Numbered from the stretch's first letter, positions 34,931-43,823 are shown. The stretch is DNA of 64,000 bases from Mucilaginibacter pineti (GCF_900101875.1 NZ_FNAI01000021.1:1-64000), one strand, 5' to 3'. The notes: generated by a model not told the origin, from the letters alone. Program-made: numbers and translations.

Positions 34931-34966
34931 ATCTGTTGTCGGGTTCCTGTTGCCAGTTGCCAGTTT
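34931..34966 (-). repeat. Single-arm word array (ACTGGCAACAGGAACC word)
   Basis: On the minus strand the gap between hemL and the kinase reads AAACTGGCAACTGGCAACAG, then GAACCCGACAACAGATAAC, a reiterated word without the second arm. It may be a decayed word repeat. Confidence 0.5.
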
Positions 34967-35001
34967 TTAATTTATAAACCTTCAATGAAGCAGATAGTCA
35001 A

Positions 35002-36372
35002 TTATTTATTACTGAACACCAGATCAAGGCTATCAAAAATAGCGCGTTTTGCTTTTTCAAGGTCTGTTTTGGTATGTGCCGATGATATAAAGCCAACCTC
35101 ATAACCTGATGGACCAAGGTAAATACCCCTGTTGATCAGTTCGCGGTGAAACTTTTTAAACTTCTCCATACTTGCGGCGTCAATATCTTCGGCTTTACGA
35201 ATATACTCTTTATCTGTAAAAGCAAACCAGAATATAGAACCGATACCAAACACCTTAAACTTATAGTTACGGGCCGTAGCAAAACGCTGGATAGCCTCGG
35301 TAAATTCTTCCGTTTTATTGTTCAGGTCGCGATAGAAACCCATGCGCAGCAATTCGCTCAATTGGGCAATACCCGCAGCCATTGCTACTGGGTTGCCCGA
35401 AAGCGTACCTGCCTGGTAAACCGAACCCTCCGGCGATACATGGCTCATGATTTGTGCCGATGAACCGTAGCAGCCAACAGGCAAACCACCGCCAATGATC
35501 TTACCATAGGTGATGATATCCGGCTTGATCTGATAATAACCGGCCGCGCCTTCAAAACCTACACGGAAACCAGAGATAACCTCATCAAAAATTAACAGGG
35601 TACCGTTTTGTGTACATATTTCGCGCAGGAATTGCAGGTATTCTTTTTCCTGTAGCAGCAAGCCGTTATTTGCCGGTACCGGCTCAATAATTATTGCTGC
35701 TATCTGATCTTTAAATTCTTCAAAGGCTTTTGTAAGCGCTTCTTTATCATTTAACGACACCACGATGGTTTCATCAGCAAAGGATTTTGGTACACCTGCC
35801 GACGATGTTTCGCCAAAAGTAACCAGGCCTGAACCTGCTTTTACCAGCAAGGCATCAACGTGGCCGTGGTAGCAGCCTTCAAATTTCAGGATCTTATCGC
35901 GCTTGGTATAACCCCTTGCCAGCCTGATGGCCGACATTACCGCTTCGGTACCGGAGCTTACAAAACGCAGCTTCTCAATAAATTTATTGTTTTTAAGGAT
36001 GAGTTCGGCAAGGTCGTTTTCCAAAGCCGTTGGCGCACCGAAAGACATGCCGTTTTGCATTACCTCGGTTACCTTTTCGCGTACCTTGGCGTTGTTATGA
36101 CCCAGGATAAGCGGTCCCCATGAGCAGCAAAAGTCAACAAACTCGTTGCCATCTGCATCCCAAATATGGCTGCCATCACCTTTTTGAATAAACAGCGGTG
36201 TACCATAAACAGACTTAAACGCCCGCACAGGCGAGTTTACCCCACCCGGGAAATACGTTTTAGCCTTTGCATACAAATCGGCAGATTTTTCCCTGCTGAT
36301 GTCGGGCTTACCCGTAGTATTCACCGGCTCATTAGCCTCTCCCGAAAACATCTTTTTTATTGAATCTAACAT
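35002..36372 (-). CDS. hemL: Glutamate-1-semialdehyde 2,1-aminomutase
   Basis: PLP enzyme that makes 5-aminolevulinate from glutamate semialdehyde (C5 pathway, with HemA). The 456-residue protein has YFPGGVNSPVRAF, SSGTEAVMSAIRLAR, the PLP aspartate in LIFDEVISGFRVG, and the Schiff-base lysine in TYGKIIGGGLPVG. About 30 residues at the N-terminus (MLDSIKKMFSGEANEP) precede the conserved part, and an internal start is possible. Confidence 0.96.
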   Translation of the reverse strand: MLDSIKKMFSGEANEPVNTTGKPDISREKSADLYAKAKTYFPGGVNSPVRAFKSVYGTPLFIQKGDGSHIWDADGNEFVDFCCSWGPLILGHNNAKVREKVTEVMQNGMSFGAPTALENDLAELILKNNKFIEKLRFVSSGTEAVMSAIRLARGYTKRDKILKFEGCYHGHVDALLVKAGSGLVTFGETSSAGVPKSFADETIVVSLNDKEALTKAFEEFKDQIAAIIIEPVPANNGLLLQEKEYLQFLREICTQNGTLLIFDEVISGFRVGFEGAAGYYQIKPDIITYGKIIGGGLPVGCYGSSAQIMSHVSPEGSVYQAGTLSGNPVAMAAGIAQLSELLRMGFYRDLNNKTEEFTEAIQRFATARNYKFKVFGIGSIFWFAFTDKEYIRKAEDIDAASMEKFKKFHRELINRGIYLGPSGYEVGFISSAHTKTDLEKAKRAIFDSLDLVFSNK

Positions 36373-36380
36373 TTTTACAA

Positions 36381-36449
36381 GTCAAAAATCAAAATTCAAA
36401 AGTCAAAAATTCAGTGCTTATTTTGAATTTTTACTTTTGAATTTTGACT
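36381..36449 (-). repeat. Word inverted repeat (ATTCAAAAGTCA word) between hemB and hemL
   Basis: On the minus strand: GTCAAAATTCAAAAGTAAAA, then ATTCAAAATAAGCACTGAAT, then TTTTGACTTTTGAATTTTGA. A long hairpin, A-rich arm first on the coding strand. Confidence 0.78.
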
Positions 36450-36451
36450 TA

Positions 36452-37423
36452 TTAAAGCCATTTATTTTCCAAAACTTCCTTGGCGTGATACGTTAATATC
36501 GCGGTTGCGCCTGCACGGCGGATGCTGGTGAGCACCTCTGTTGTGGCACGCTGCTCGTTGAGCCAGCCGCGTTGTGCAGCGGCTTTTAGCATGGCATACT
36601 CGCCGCTTACGTTGTAGGCTGCTACGGGCAGTTCGGTATTATCTTTTATCAGTTTTATAACATCTAAATAGGCCAGGGCGGGTTTTACCATTAAAAAATC
36701 GGCACCTTCCAGTTCATCTAAATTTGCTTCTATCAGTGCTTCGCGCTGGTTGGCGGGATTCATCTGGTAGGTTTTTTTATCGCCGAATTTAGGTGCCGAA
36801 TTTAAGGCATCCCTGAACGGACCATAAAACGCGCTGGCGTACTTGGCCGAGTACGACATAATAGAAACGTCTGTAAAGCCGTTTTCGTCCAACACGCGGC
36901 GAATATATCCTACCCTGCCATCCATCATATCTGATGGGGCAATGATATCTGCACCGCATTGGGCATGGGCCAAAGCCATTTTGCCCAATACTTCCAGTGT
37001 TTCGTCGTTCAGGATCTCACCGTTTTTTACTATACCGTCATGACCATCGCTACTGTAGGGGTCCATTGCTACATCGGTAACAACGCAAGCCTCCGGAAAG
37101 TTCTTCTTCACTTCGCGAATGGCCCTTAAATACAGGCTTTCTTCGCGGTGACTTTCGGTTGCCATGGTATCCTTCAACGAATCATCGATGTTAGGGAACA
37201 GATCAAAAGAGTTTAAGCCAAGCTTCATGCAGCTTTCAATCTCGCGCAGCAAATTATCAATAGAATAACGGAAAATACCTGGCATTGACGCTACCTCCGT
37301 TTTCTGGAATGTACCATCAACAATAAACAGCGGGAAGATCAGGTTAGCCGCGCTAACATGCGTTTCCTGCACCATTTGGCGTATCACTTCACTTTTCCGG
37401 TTTCTACGTGGTCTTTGTAACAT
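36452..37423 (-). CDS. hemB: Delta-aminolevulinic acid dehydratase (porphobilinogen synthase)
   Basis: Joins two 5-aminolevulinates to porphobilinogen. The 323-residue protein has the two active lysines K194 (SAKYAS) and K247 (MVKPALAYLD). The metal site at 117-130 reads DVAMDPYSSDGHDG, with aspartates where zinc enzymes carry cysteines, so it is expected to be of the magnesium-type, zinc-independent form. Lies between hemCD and hemL. Confidence 0.96.
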   Translation of the reverse strand: MLQRPRRNRKSEVIRQMVQETHVSAANLIFPLFIVDGTFQKTEVASMPGIFRYSIDNLLREIESCMKLGLNSFDLFPNIDDSLKDTMATESHREESLYLRAIREVKKNFPEACVVTDVAMDPYSSDGHDGIVKNGEILNDETLEVLGKMALAHAQCGADIIAPSDMMDGRVGYIRRVLDENGFTDVSIMSYSAKYASAFYGPFRDALNSAPKFGDKKTYQMNPANQREALIEANLDELEGADFLMVKPALAYLDVIKLIKDNTELPVAAYNVSGEYAMLKAAAQRGWLNEQRATTEVLTSIRRAGATAILTYHAKEVLENKWL

Positions 37424-37428
37424 ATCTT

Positions 37429-37511
37429 TAGTCCATAGACCATGGTCGATAGTCCATGGTTCTTATTGCATTGTTTTAAGTCTATGGACTATCGACCATC
37501 GACTATGGACT
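37429..37511 (-). repeat. Word inverted repeat (GTCCATAGACC word) between hemCD and hemB
   Basis: On the minus strand: GTCCATAGTCGATGGTCGAT, AGTCCATAGAC, a short spacer, then CCATGGACTATCGACCATGG, TCTATGGAC. The same word occurs inside ispG at 48977-49006. Confidence 0.8.
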
Positions 37512-37513
37512 TA

Positions 37514-39088
37514 CTAAAGTCCAAACACTGCCTCGGCCAGCCCAACTTCGTCGGGTGAGTAGGGCAGCGTGTATTTTACACCCATTTCATCAAATTTTTT
37601 GCCGGTTGATTTGCCTATGGCCACTACCTTTTGGTAGGGATCAAGCAGGTTATCGGCAAAATAAGCCTCCACGTTCGATGGACTGGTAAATACCAGTACA
37701 TCGGCGCCGCTGGCTTCCACCTCTTCTTCCAGCACAGTTTCATAAACCGGCAGGTCGATGATCTTTGTATCGGCCGACAGGCCCTGTTGTATGCTGCGCA
37801 TAGAGCCTTCGGCACCGGGGAACAGCACAATGGTGCCATTGGCCAGTTTGGCAAATTCTTCGGCAACCTCGGCGGTGTCGGTACCTTCGCCAACATAGTC
37901 GGTAAAGTAACCTTTGCGGCGTAGCATTTCTTCGCTTCCGCTGCCCATAACGCCAAATTTTACCTTTTTAGGAAACTGCGGATTGAGCTGAAAAAAGTAT
38001 TCAACCGCGTTTTTACTAGAGAAAAACACCCAGTCGATATTTCTTAATATATAGGAATCAAGTTTGGTAATAACAGGAACAGTACGGATAAGCGAACGCG
38101 CCTCAATCTGGATGTTCCTGTTCTCCATCGATTTTTTAAAATAGCTTTGATCAGATAACTCGCGGGAGATAAAAACCTTTCCCGGAAATTTCCTATCCTT
38201 TGAAAACTTAGCTACAACCCTTTCGGCAAGGCCCTCGGTAGTGGCGGCTTCGATAAACAAACGGTCGGGAAATTCATCGCCCTCGTTTGCCTTTGAAGTA
38301 AACACCTGGAACATGCCCTCATCCCTGCGGCAATAACAGCCTAAAGGCAAATGACAGCCGCCGCCAAACAATTTAAGTACCGTACGTTCAACAGCCAGTT
38401 CCTCGGCTACATCGGCATGGTGCAGGGCCTGCAATGATTCAAACAGTTCCTGATCAACCTCACGGATCTGGATAGCCAGCGCGCCTTGTGCGGGGGCCGG
38501 GATCAGTTCGGCAGGGGTTAATTCCTCTACGTGAAATTCACTCAGGTCGATACCTAAACGGCTTACACCTGCTTTTGCCAGCATTATGGCATCATATTTT
38601 TCGTCGCGCAGCTTGCCTATACGGGTAGGTACATTGCCACGCAGATCGGTTATCTCCAGGTCTGGGCGATAAGCCAGCAGTTGTGCTTTGCGCCTGTTTG
38701 ATGAAGTGCCCACAATAGCGCCGTATTTAACCGACAGCTTTTGGTGTACATCCACACAATCTTTCAATATCAGCAACAGTTCAGCGGGATCTTCCCGTTC
38801 TGAAACTGCTGCGATGATGAGTCCCGGAGGGTTTTCAGTCGGCAAATCTTTATGCGAGTGAACCGCGAGGTCAATAGTGCCGGCCAGTAATTCTTCTTCT
38901 AATTCCTTGGTAAAAAACCCTTTACCTTCCAGTTTATCAAAACTGAGGTTAAGTATACGGTCGCCCTGGGTTTTAATTATTTTAAGTTCGGCAGTAATGT
39001 TAATTGCGGCCAGGCTATCCTTAATAAAATTAGCCTGCCATAGGGCCAATTCGCTGCCCCGAGTTCCTATAATAAGTTTTCTGTCCAA
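37514..39088 (-). CDS. hemC: Hydroxymethylbilane synthase / uroporphyrinogen III synthase fusion
   Basis: Two heme steps in one polypeptide. Residues 1 to about 285 are HemC: KLIIGTRGSELALWQANF, the dipyrromethane-cofactor cysteine in GGGCHLPLGCY, AVHSHKDLPT. The C-terminal 230 residues are HemD-like: KVFISREL, WVFFSSKNAVEYFF, FTSPSNVEAYF and AIGKSTGKKF. No ATG exists near the N-terminus. I choose the TTG at 39088 (MDRKLIIGTRGS), since a perfect -7 box lies just upstream; the frame is open to a TTG at 39175. Fusions of this kind occur in Bacteroidota. Confidence 0.92.
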   Translation of the reverse strand: MDRKLIIGTRGSELALWQANFIKDSLAAINITAELKIIKTQGDRILNLSFDKLEGKGFFTKELEEELLAGTIDLAVHSHKDLPTENPPGLIIAAVSEREDPAELLLILKDCVDVHQKLSVKYGAIVGTSSNRRKAQLLAYRPDLEITDLRGNVPTRIGKLRDEKYDAIMLAKAGVSRLGIDLSEFHVEELTPAELIPAPAQGALAIQIREVDQELFESLQALHHADVAEELAVERTVLKLFGGGCHLPLGCYCRRDEGMFQVFTSKANEGDEFPDRLFIEAATTEGLAERVVAKFSKDRKFPGKVFISRELSDQSYFKKSMENRNIQIEARSLIRTVPVITKLDSYILRNIDWVFFSSKNAVEYFFQLNPQFPKKVKFGVMGSGSEEMLRRKGYFTDYVGEGTDTAEVAEEFAKLANGTIVLFPGAEGSMRSIQQGLSADTKIIDLPVYETVLEEEVEASGADVLVFTSPSNVEAYFADNLLDPYQKVVAIGKSTGKKFDEMGVKYTLPYSPDEVGLAEAVFGL

Positions 39089-39109
39089 AAGAATGCTTGT
39101 TTTCAACTG

Positions 39110-39117
39110 CAAATTTA
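39110..39117 (-). promoter_or_regulatory. Candidate -7 box for hemCD
   Basis: TAAATTTG on the minus strand is an exact TAnnTTTG match, 22 bases before the TTG start at 39088. No clear -33 box. If real, it means the upstream part of the open frame is untranslated. Confidence 0.4.
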
Positions 39118-39237
39118 ATTTTTTATGCTGATGATAAGGTACATCAATTTCAGCAATTTTTTCTAATTGCAACAATATGACGGTTATGTGTTGTCTGATG
39201 AAGAATTTTCAGAATTTGGGGATTTTCAGAATTTGCT

Positions 39238-39390
39238 GGCGCGGGCTTAACGAAGTGTAGCCAGTGCCTCAGCATGGTTAAAGCTTTCAGCTTTAACATA
39301 TAAAATTAATTTTTCAGTTTAAACATTTAAGCTGGAAGCTTAAATCATGGTATGTCACGAATTACGCTGCGCTAAACTCGCGCCAGCAAT
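39238..39390. repeat. REP-like element with CGCGGGCTTAACGAAG motif
   Basis: Modules GGCGCGGGCTTAACGAAG, TGTAGCCAGTGC, AAGCTTTCAGCTTTAACA, GCTGGAAGCTTAAA, CATGGTATGTCACGAATT and CTCGCGCCAGC match those at 30949-31075 in the same order. Between hemA and hemCD. Confidence 0.65.
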
Positions 39391-39402
39391 CAATCTTAAA
39401 AA

Positions 39403-40632
39403 TCAATTCTCGTTGATCAATATATCCTTGGCCATGATCATGGGCACGCTGATATATTTTTTCTCCATGTAGTTGATCACCTTTTCCAGGATCTCGCGTG
39501 ATTGCTCATCCAGTCCCTGCACCTCATCGGCAAAAACAGAATTGATGGCTGTATTGCGAATCTCTTTGATCTTTTCGGGTACCTGGCGCATGGCAACTTC
39601 AATGCGGCGCTGTTTAAGCTGCATTAAAAACTCACCAATGTTTTGGTCAATAATACCTTCGGCATGCACCAGCTCCTGGTAGCGTTCCTGCAGGTTACGT
39701 TTGGCAACCTCGTTAAGGGAATGTACTTCGATAAAGTTAACTGGGAATTGCTCCAACACTTCGGGAGCGGTATCATTAGGGATAGCCAGATCAACAATAG
39801 TTTTGCGGCTGGTATCGCCATTGAGCAACGATTTATAGATCTCGGTAGTGATGATAGGCTCAACTGCCGATGTGCAGGTAATGATCACATCAAAACCTTT
39901 GCTGTATGTTTTTAATGCTTCGAGGTCAAATGCTTCACCTTTTAAATCGGTAGCTAATTGCTGCGCCTTTGATACTGTACGGTTAAAAACCGCGAAGTTG
40001 GTGAATTTATGCTTTTGAAGATATTTGGAAATGTTGCGGTTGGTTTCGCCTGCGCCGATTATAAGGATGCGGGCATCGGTAGCGCAAAGATTAAGATCAC
40101 GTAATTTTCGGTAAGCTAATGACACTACCGAAATTGGATTTTTAGAAATATTGGTATGGGTATAAACTTCTTTGGCTGTTTTAACAACGCAGTTCATCAC
40201 CATGCGCAAGCCATCGCCGGTTAAACCAGCTGTTTTGCAGTGTTCGTATGCTTTACGTAATTGTGCAAGGATCTCTTTTTCGCCAACAATTAAACTCTCC
40301 AGCGAACATGAGGTACGCAGTAAGTGTACCATTGCTTCCTGGTCTTCATAAATAGAAGCGCCATCCATGAAAGTACTTAGGGAGTTTTCGCAAAGCTCGG
40401 TGTTAAATGCTTCTATGAAACGTTTGGCAAAATCTTTATCAACTACCTGGGGGGTAGTCATAACAAATTCAACACGGTTGCATGTGGCCAGATAAAATAT
40501 CTCCGGTATCCCAAACTGAGTTTTAACCTGCTGTAGTTTTTCGGTCAGATTTTCCTGGCAAACAACCAATCTTCCTATTTCCTTCAGCTCAATCTGTTTG
40601 TGTGTAAAAGCAATAACCTTTAAATACTTCAA
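39403..40632 (-). CDS. hemA: Glutamyl-tRNA reductase
   Basis: NADPH-dependent reduction of glutamyl-tRNA to glutamate semialdehyde, the first step of the C5 heme pathway. The 409-residue protein has the catalytic cysteine in LATCNRVEFV, SLIVGEKEILAQLRKAY, and the NADPH motif ILIIGAGETNRNISKYL, then a C-terminal helical dimer domain. The start is a TTG (MKYLKVIAFTHKQIE); no ATG is near. It is the first gene of the minus-strand heme cluster. Confidence 0.96.
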   Translation of the reverse strand: MKYLKVIAFTHKQIELKEIGRLVVCQENLTEKLQQVKTQFGIPEIFYLATCNRVEFVMTTPQVVDKDFAKRFIEAFNTELCENSLSTFMDGASIYEDQEAMVHLLRTSCSLESLIVGEKEILAQLRKAYEHCKTAGLTGDGLRMVMNCVVKTAKEVYTHTNISKNPISVVSLAYRKLRDLNLCATDARILIIGAGETNRNISKYLQKHKFTNFAVFNRTVSKAQQLATDLKGEAFDLEALKTYSKGFDVIITCTSAVEPIITTEIYKSLLNGDTSRKTIVDLAIPNDTAPEVLEQFPVNFIEVHSLNEVAKRNLQERYQELVHAEGIIDQNIGEFLMQLKQRRIEVAMRQVPEKIKEIRNTAINSVFADEVQGLDEQSREILEKVINYMEKKYISVPMIMAKDILINEN

Positions 40633-40654
40633 AGCAGTTTTAAATTTGACCCAA

Positions 40655-40690
40655 CAAAAGTATCACTATAAATGTGATGCAATGTCAACA
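40655..40690 (-). promoter_or_regulatory. Candidate promoter of hemA
   Basis: On the minus strand TACTTTTG (40655-40662) is an exact match to TAnnTTTG. GTTGACA lies upstream, with 24 bases between its TTG and the -7 box. The implied 5' untranslated region before the TTG start is only about 15-20 bases. Confidence 0.5.
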
Positions 40691-40798
40691 CTTTGTCAAA
40701 CAGGTGTATTTAGAATGGTTATAAATTAGCTGAAATAACTATAAAACCACATTAAAACTGCTTAAAACAATACTTAGCAAAATAATGTATATTAACCA

Positions 40799-41170
40799 AT
40801 GCGTTTTATTAAAAGCACAAGTTTGGTTTTGCTGGTAGTTGGTTACACGCTTGCCGGTATTAATCATTTTTATAACCCGGTATCGTACTACCACATTATT
40901 CCGCATTATTTACCCTACCCTGTTCTGTTGAACATACTGGCCGGAGGTTTTGAAATTTTATTTGCGCTGCTGCTTATATTTCCCAAAACAAGGCCTTGGG
41001 CGGTTTATGGTATTATACTGATGCTGGCCGCCTTTTTACCTGTACACATTACCATGCTTATGAACGCGCCTTTAAAATTAGGTAACTTAACCGTAACACC
41101 ACTTATTGCTTGGGTACGCTTAATTTTACAGCCGGTGCTAATGCTTTGGGCCTGGTGGCATAGAAATTGA
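40799..41170 (+). CDS. DoxX-like small membrane protein
   Basis: A 123-residue protein with four predicted TM helices and the DoxX/MauE layout: LVLLVVGYTLAGINHFYNPV, YLPYPVLLNILAGGFEILFA, PWAVYGIILMLAAFLP, LIAWVRLILQPVLMLWAWW. Family members serve in sulfur or quinone redox chemistry or have unknown roles. Divergent from hemA. Confidence 0.75.
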   Translation: MRFIKSTSLVLLVVGYTLAGINHFYNPVSYYHIIPHYLPYPVLLNILAGGFEILFALLLIFPKTRPWAVYGIILMLAAFLPVHITMLMNAPLKLGNLTVTPLIAWVRLILQPVLMLWAWWHRN

Positions 41171-41190
41171 ATACACGGCGAAGAGGACTC

Positions 41191-41335
41191 ACCCGGTCAT
41201 CGCTTCGCTGGACCACCCTCTCTCTTCACCTGCGGTGGAAAGAGGGTTAAAAAAAGGTGGATTTGTATCTGCCAAATGAAAACCCCTCTCTGCGCTTCGC
41301 GCAGAGAGGGTGACAAGCGAAGCGATGTCGGGTGA
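41191..41335. repeat. CCCTCTCT-type inverted repeat
   Basis: Outer arms CACCCGGTCATCGCTTCGCT and AGCGAAGCGATGTCGGGTGA, inner stems around CCCTCTCTCTTCACC and CTCTCTGCGCTTCGCGCAGA. It fills the gap between the DoxX-like gene and the GNAT-nitrilase gene. Confidence 0.75.
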
Positions 41336-41378
41336 GTAGTAGCCACAATGGATAAATTATAACACACAAAATTAAAAT

Positions 41379-42905
41379 ATGGATCTGCAAAGTGTTGAAA
41401 TGCGTAACCTGGAAGTACAGGATTACCAGGAGCTAAAAAAGTCAATGAAATCGGCCTATATGGATATGGACGAGGATTACTGGGATGCTAACTCCATAAA
41501 AAAACTCATAAAGCTTTTCCCCGAAGGCCAGATCTGTATCACCGTGAATGATGTGGTAGTCGGCTGCGCGCTGGCTATTATGGTTGATTATCAAAAATTT
41601 GGCGATAACCATACCTACAAACAAATTACCGGCGACAGCACCTTTAAAACCCATACCGATAAAGGCGATGTGTTATACGGCATAGATGTATTCATCCACC
41701 CAAAATACCGTGGTCTGCGCCTGGCCCGCAGGTTATATGAAGCCCGCAAGGCCCTTTGCGAAAAACTGAACCTTAAAAGCATCATTGCCGGCGGCCGTAT
41801 ACCCAATTACCAGAAATACCAGAACGAGCTTACCCCGCGGCAGTATATCGACAAGGTAAAATATAAGGAGATCTATGATCCTACCCTGTCGTTTCAGCTG
41901 GCCAACGATTTTCACGTGCGCAAGGTGCTGCGCAATTATCTACCCGAGGATAGCCGCTCGAAAGGGTTTGCTACCCTCATTGAGTGGAACAATGTGTATT
42001 ACGAAGAAATAAGCTCGGTTATCAATCAAAAAACTTCGGTGCGTATAGGTTTGGTGCAGTGGCAAATGCGCCCTTACAACAACATCAGCGAGCTGATGAA
42101 ACATGCCGAGTATTTTGTTGATGCGGTGAGCGATTATCAATCTGATTTTATATTATTCCCCGAGCTGTTTGGCACCCCGCTGATGGCCGATTATAACCAT
42201 ATGGATTCGGCCAAGGCCATGCGCGAACTGGCCAAATATACCCAGCCCATTATTGAGGAGTTTTCAAAACTGGCGGTATCCTACAATGTGAACATTATAG
42301 CGGGCAGTATGCCTACCATTTTTGAGGATTCGCTGTACAATGTATCCTACCTGTTCAGGCGCAATGGCAGTATGGAGGAGGTTTACAAAATTCACCCCAC
42401 CCCATCCGAGATCAGTTCATGGGGTATCCGCGGGGGCGACGAGGTAAAGGTTTTTGAAACCGACGCCGGCAAAATAGGCATCCTCATTTGTTATGATGTG
42501 GAGTTCCCGGAACTATCGCGCATTTTGGCCAGTCAGGATATGCAGATCCTGTTTGTACCTTTTTTAACTGATACACAAAACGGCTACAACCGCGTTAAGT
42601 TTTGCGCGCAGGCCCGCGCCGTGGAAAACGAATGTTACGTGGCCATTGCCGGTTGCGTGGGTAATTTGCCCAACGTAAACAACATGGGCATCAGCTATGC
42701 ACAGTCGGCGGTATTTACACCATCGGATTTTGGTTTCCCAACCAACGGTATCCAAAGCGAAGCCACGCCTAACAGTGAAATGATAGTTATTGCCGATGTC
42801 GACCTGTCGTTATTAAACGAGTTACATGAGTATGGCAGTGTACAAAATTTAAAAGACAGGCGTACCGATTTGTATAATATCACTTTTAACGGGAAAAGGG
42901 TATAA
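41379..42905 (+). CDS. GNAT acetyltransferase / carbon-nitrogen hydrolase fusion
   Basis: A 508-residue two-domain protein. Residues 1 to about 210 are a GNAT domain (DVFIHPKYRGLRLARRLYEA, the acetyl-CoA loop). Residues about 225-500 are a nitrilase-family hydrolase with the Glu-Lys-Cys triad: E in LFPELFGTP, K in YKIHPTPS, C in ILICYDVEFPEL. Such fusions are known as conserved bifunctional proteins; the natural amide substrate is not known. Eight bases separate it from the next gene, an alpha/beta hydrolase. Confidence 0.88.
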   Translation: MDLQSVEMRNLEVQDYQELKKSMKSAYMDMDEDYWDANSIKKLIKLFPEGQICITVNDVVVGCALAIMVDYQKFGDNHTYKQITGDSTFKTHTDKGDVLYGIDVFIHPKYRGLRLARRLYEARKALCEKLNLKSIIAGGRIPNYQKYQNELTPRQYIDKVKYKEIYDPTLSFQLANDFHVRKVLRNYLPEDSRSKGFATLIEWNNVYYEEISSVINQKTSVRIGLVQWQMRPYNNISELMKHAEYFVDAVSDYQSDFILFPELFGTPLMADYNHMDSAKAMRELAKYTQPIIEEFSKLAVSYNVNIIAGSMPTIFEDSLYNVSYLFRRNGSMEEVYKIHPTPSEISSWGIRGGDEVKVFETDAGKIGILICYDVEFPELSRILASQDMQILFVPFLTDTQNGYNRVKFCAQARAVENECYVAIAGCVGNLPNVNNMGISYAQSAVFTPSDFGFPTNGIQSEATPNSEMIVIADVDLSLLNELHEYGSVQNLKDRRTDLYNITFNGKRV

Positions 42906-42913
42906 TTGTAATC

Positions 42914-43744
42914 ATGATCAGAAAAGATAATTATACCCTATCCGGCGCAAAAGGCAGACCAATGCTTGTTGATGTTACTTATGACGATGCTATAAGGAAT
43001 GCCCCCGTAGTGATCTTTGCGCATGGTTTTAAGGGCTTTAAGGATTGGGGTACACATAACCTGGTTGCCGAATATTTTGCCCACAATGGCTATAAATATC
43101 TAAAATTCAACTTTTCGCACAACGGAACCACGCCCGATAACCCGGTTGATTTTGCCGATCTGATGGCCTTCAGCGAGAACACTTTTTCTATTGAACTGGA
43201 AGACCTGGATACAATTATTGATTTCGCCTGCAGCGGATCGGGTATGGCGGTGGCCAGCGGGGTGTACCTCATTGGGCATAGCATGGGTGGCGGCATCAGC
43301 ATTATTAAATCTGCCGAAGACAGCCGCATTCGTAAACTGGTTACCATGGCTTCCATCTCCAATTTTCATAATCTGTGGCCTAAACAATCTGAAGAACAAT
43401 GGCGGCTGCAGGGCGTAATTTATATGCACAATTCACGCACCGGCCAGCAAATGCCGCTGAAATCAACAACGCTTATTGATTTGGACAGCAATCCGCTGCG
43501 GCTTGATATACTTGCACAGGCGGCACGCTTAACCCAACCCTGGCTGCTCATGCATGGTGATGCCGACCCAACCGTTCCGCTAAGTCACGCACAGGAATTA
43601 CACAAAGCTCAACCCAATGCCGAGTTTGTGGTTTTCCCAGGTTTCGACCATACATTTGGCGGCTCGCATCCTTACGCAAACGACACGCTACCAGCCTCGC
43701 TCATTGCGTTTTGCGACAACACAATATCATTTTTGGGTAAATAA
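42914..43744 (+). CDS. Alpha/beta hydrolase
   Basis: A 276-residue serine hydrolase. The oxyanion segment is AHGFKGFKDWG, the nucleophile is S123 in GHSMGGG, the acid lies in MHGDADPTVPL, and the histidine in GFDHTFGGSHP. Resembles small peptidase- or esterase-like dienelactone-type hydrolases. Its start is 8 bases after the GNAT-nitrilase stop, so both are likely made from one transcript. Confidence 0.85.
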   Translation: MIRKDNYTLSGAKGRPMLVDVTYDDAIRNAPVVIFAHGFKGFKDWGTHNLVAEYFAHNGYKYLKFNFSHNGTTPDNPVDFADLMAFSENTFSIELEDLDTIIDFACSGSGMAVASGVYLIGHSMGGGISIIKSAEDSRIRKLVTMASISNFHNLWPKQSEEQWRLQGVIYMHNSRTGQQMPLKSTTLIDLDSNPLRLDILAQAARLTQPWLLMHGDADPTVPLSHAQELHKAQPNAEFVVFPGFDHTFGGSHPYANDTLPASLIAFCDNTISFLGK

Positions 43745-43823
43745 AAACCACCAATAACAATCTACCGTAACTTTTTGGTGTTAATAAACATCATAACTGA
43801 TATATAGTGCTATAATTGTTTCT

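Noticed and set aside
39089..39175. N-terminal extension of hemCD to the TTG at 39175
   Set aside because: No homology and contains the candidate -7 box; kept only as an alternative.
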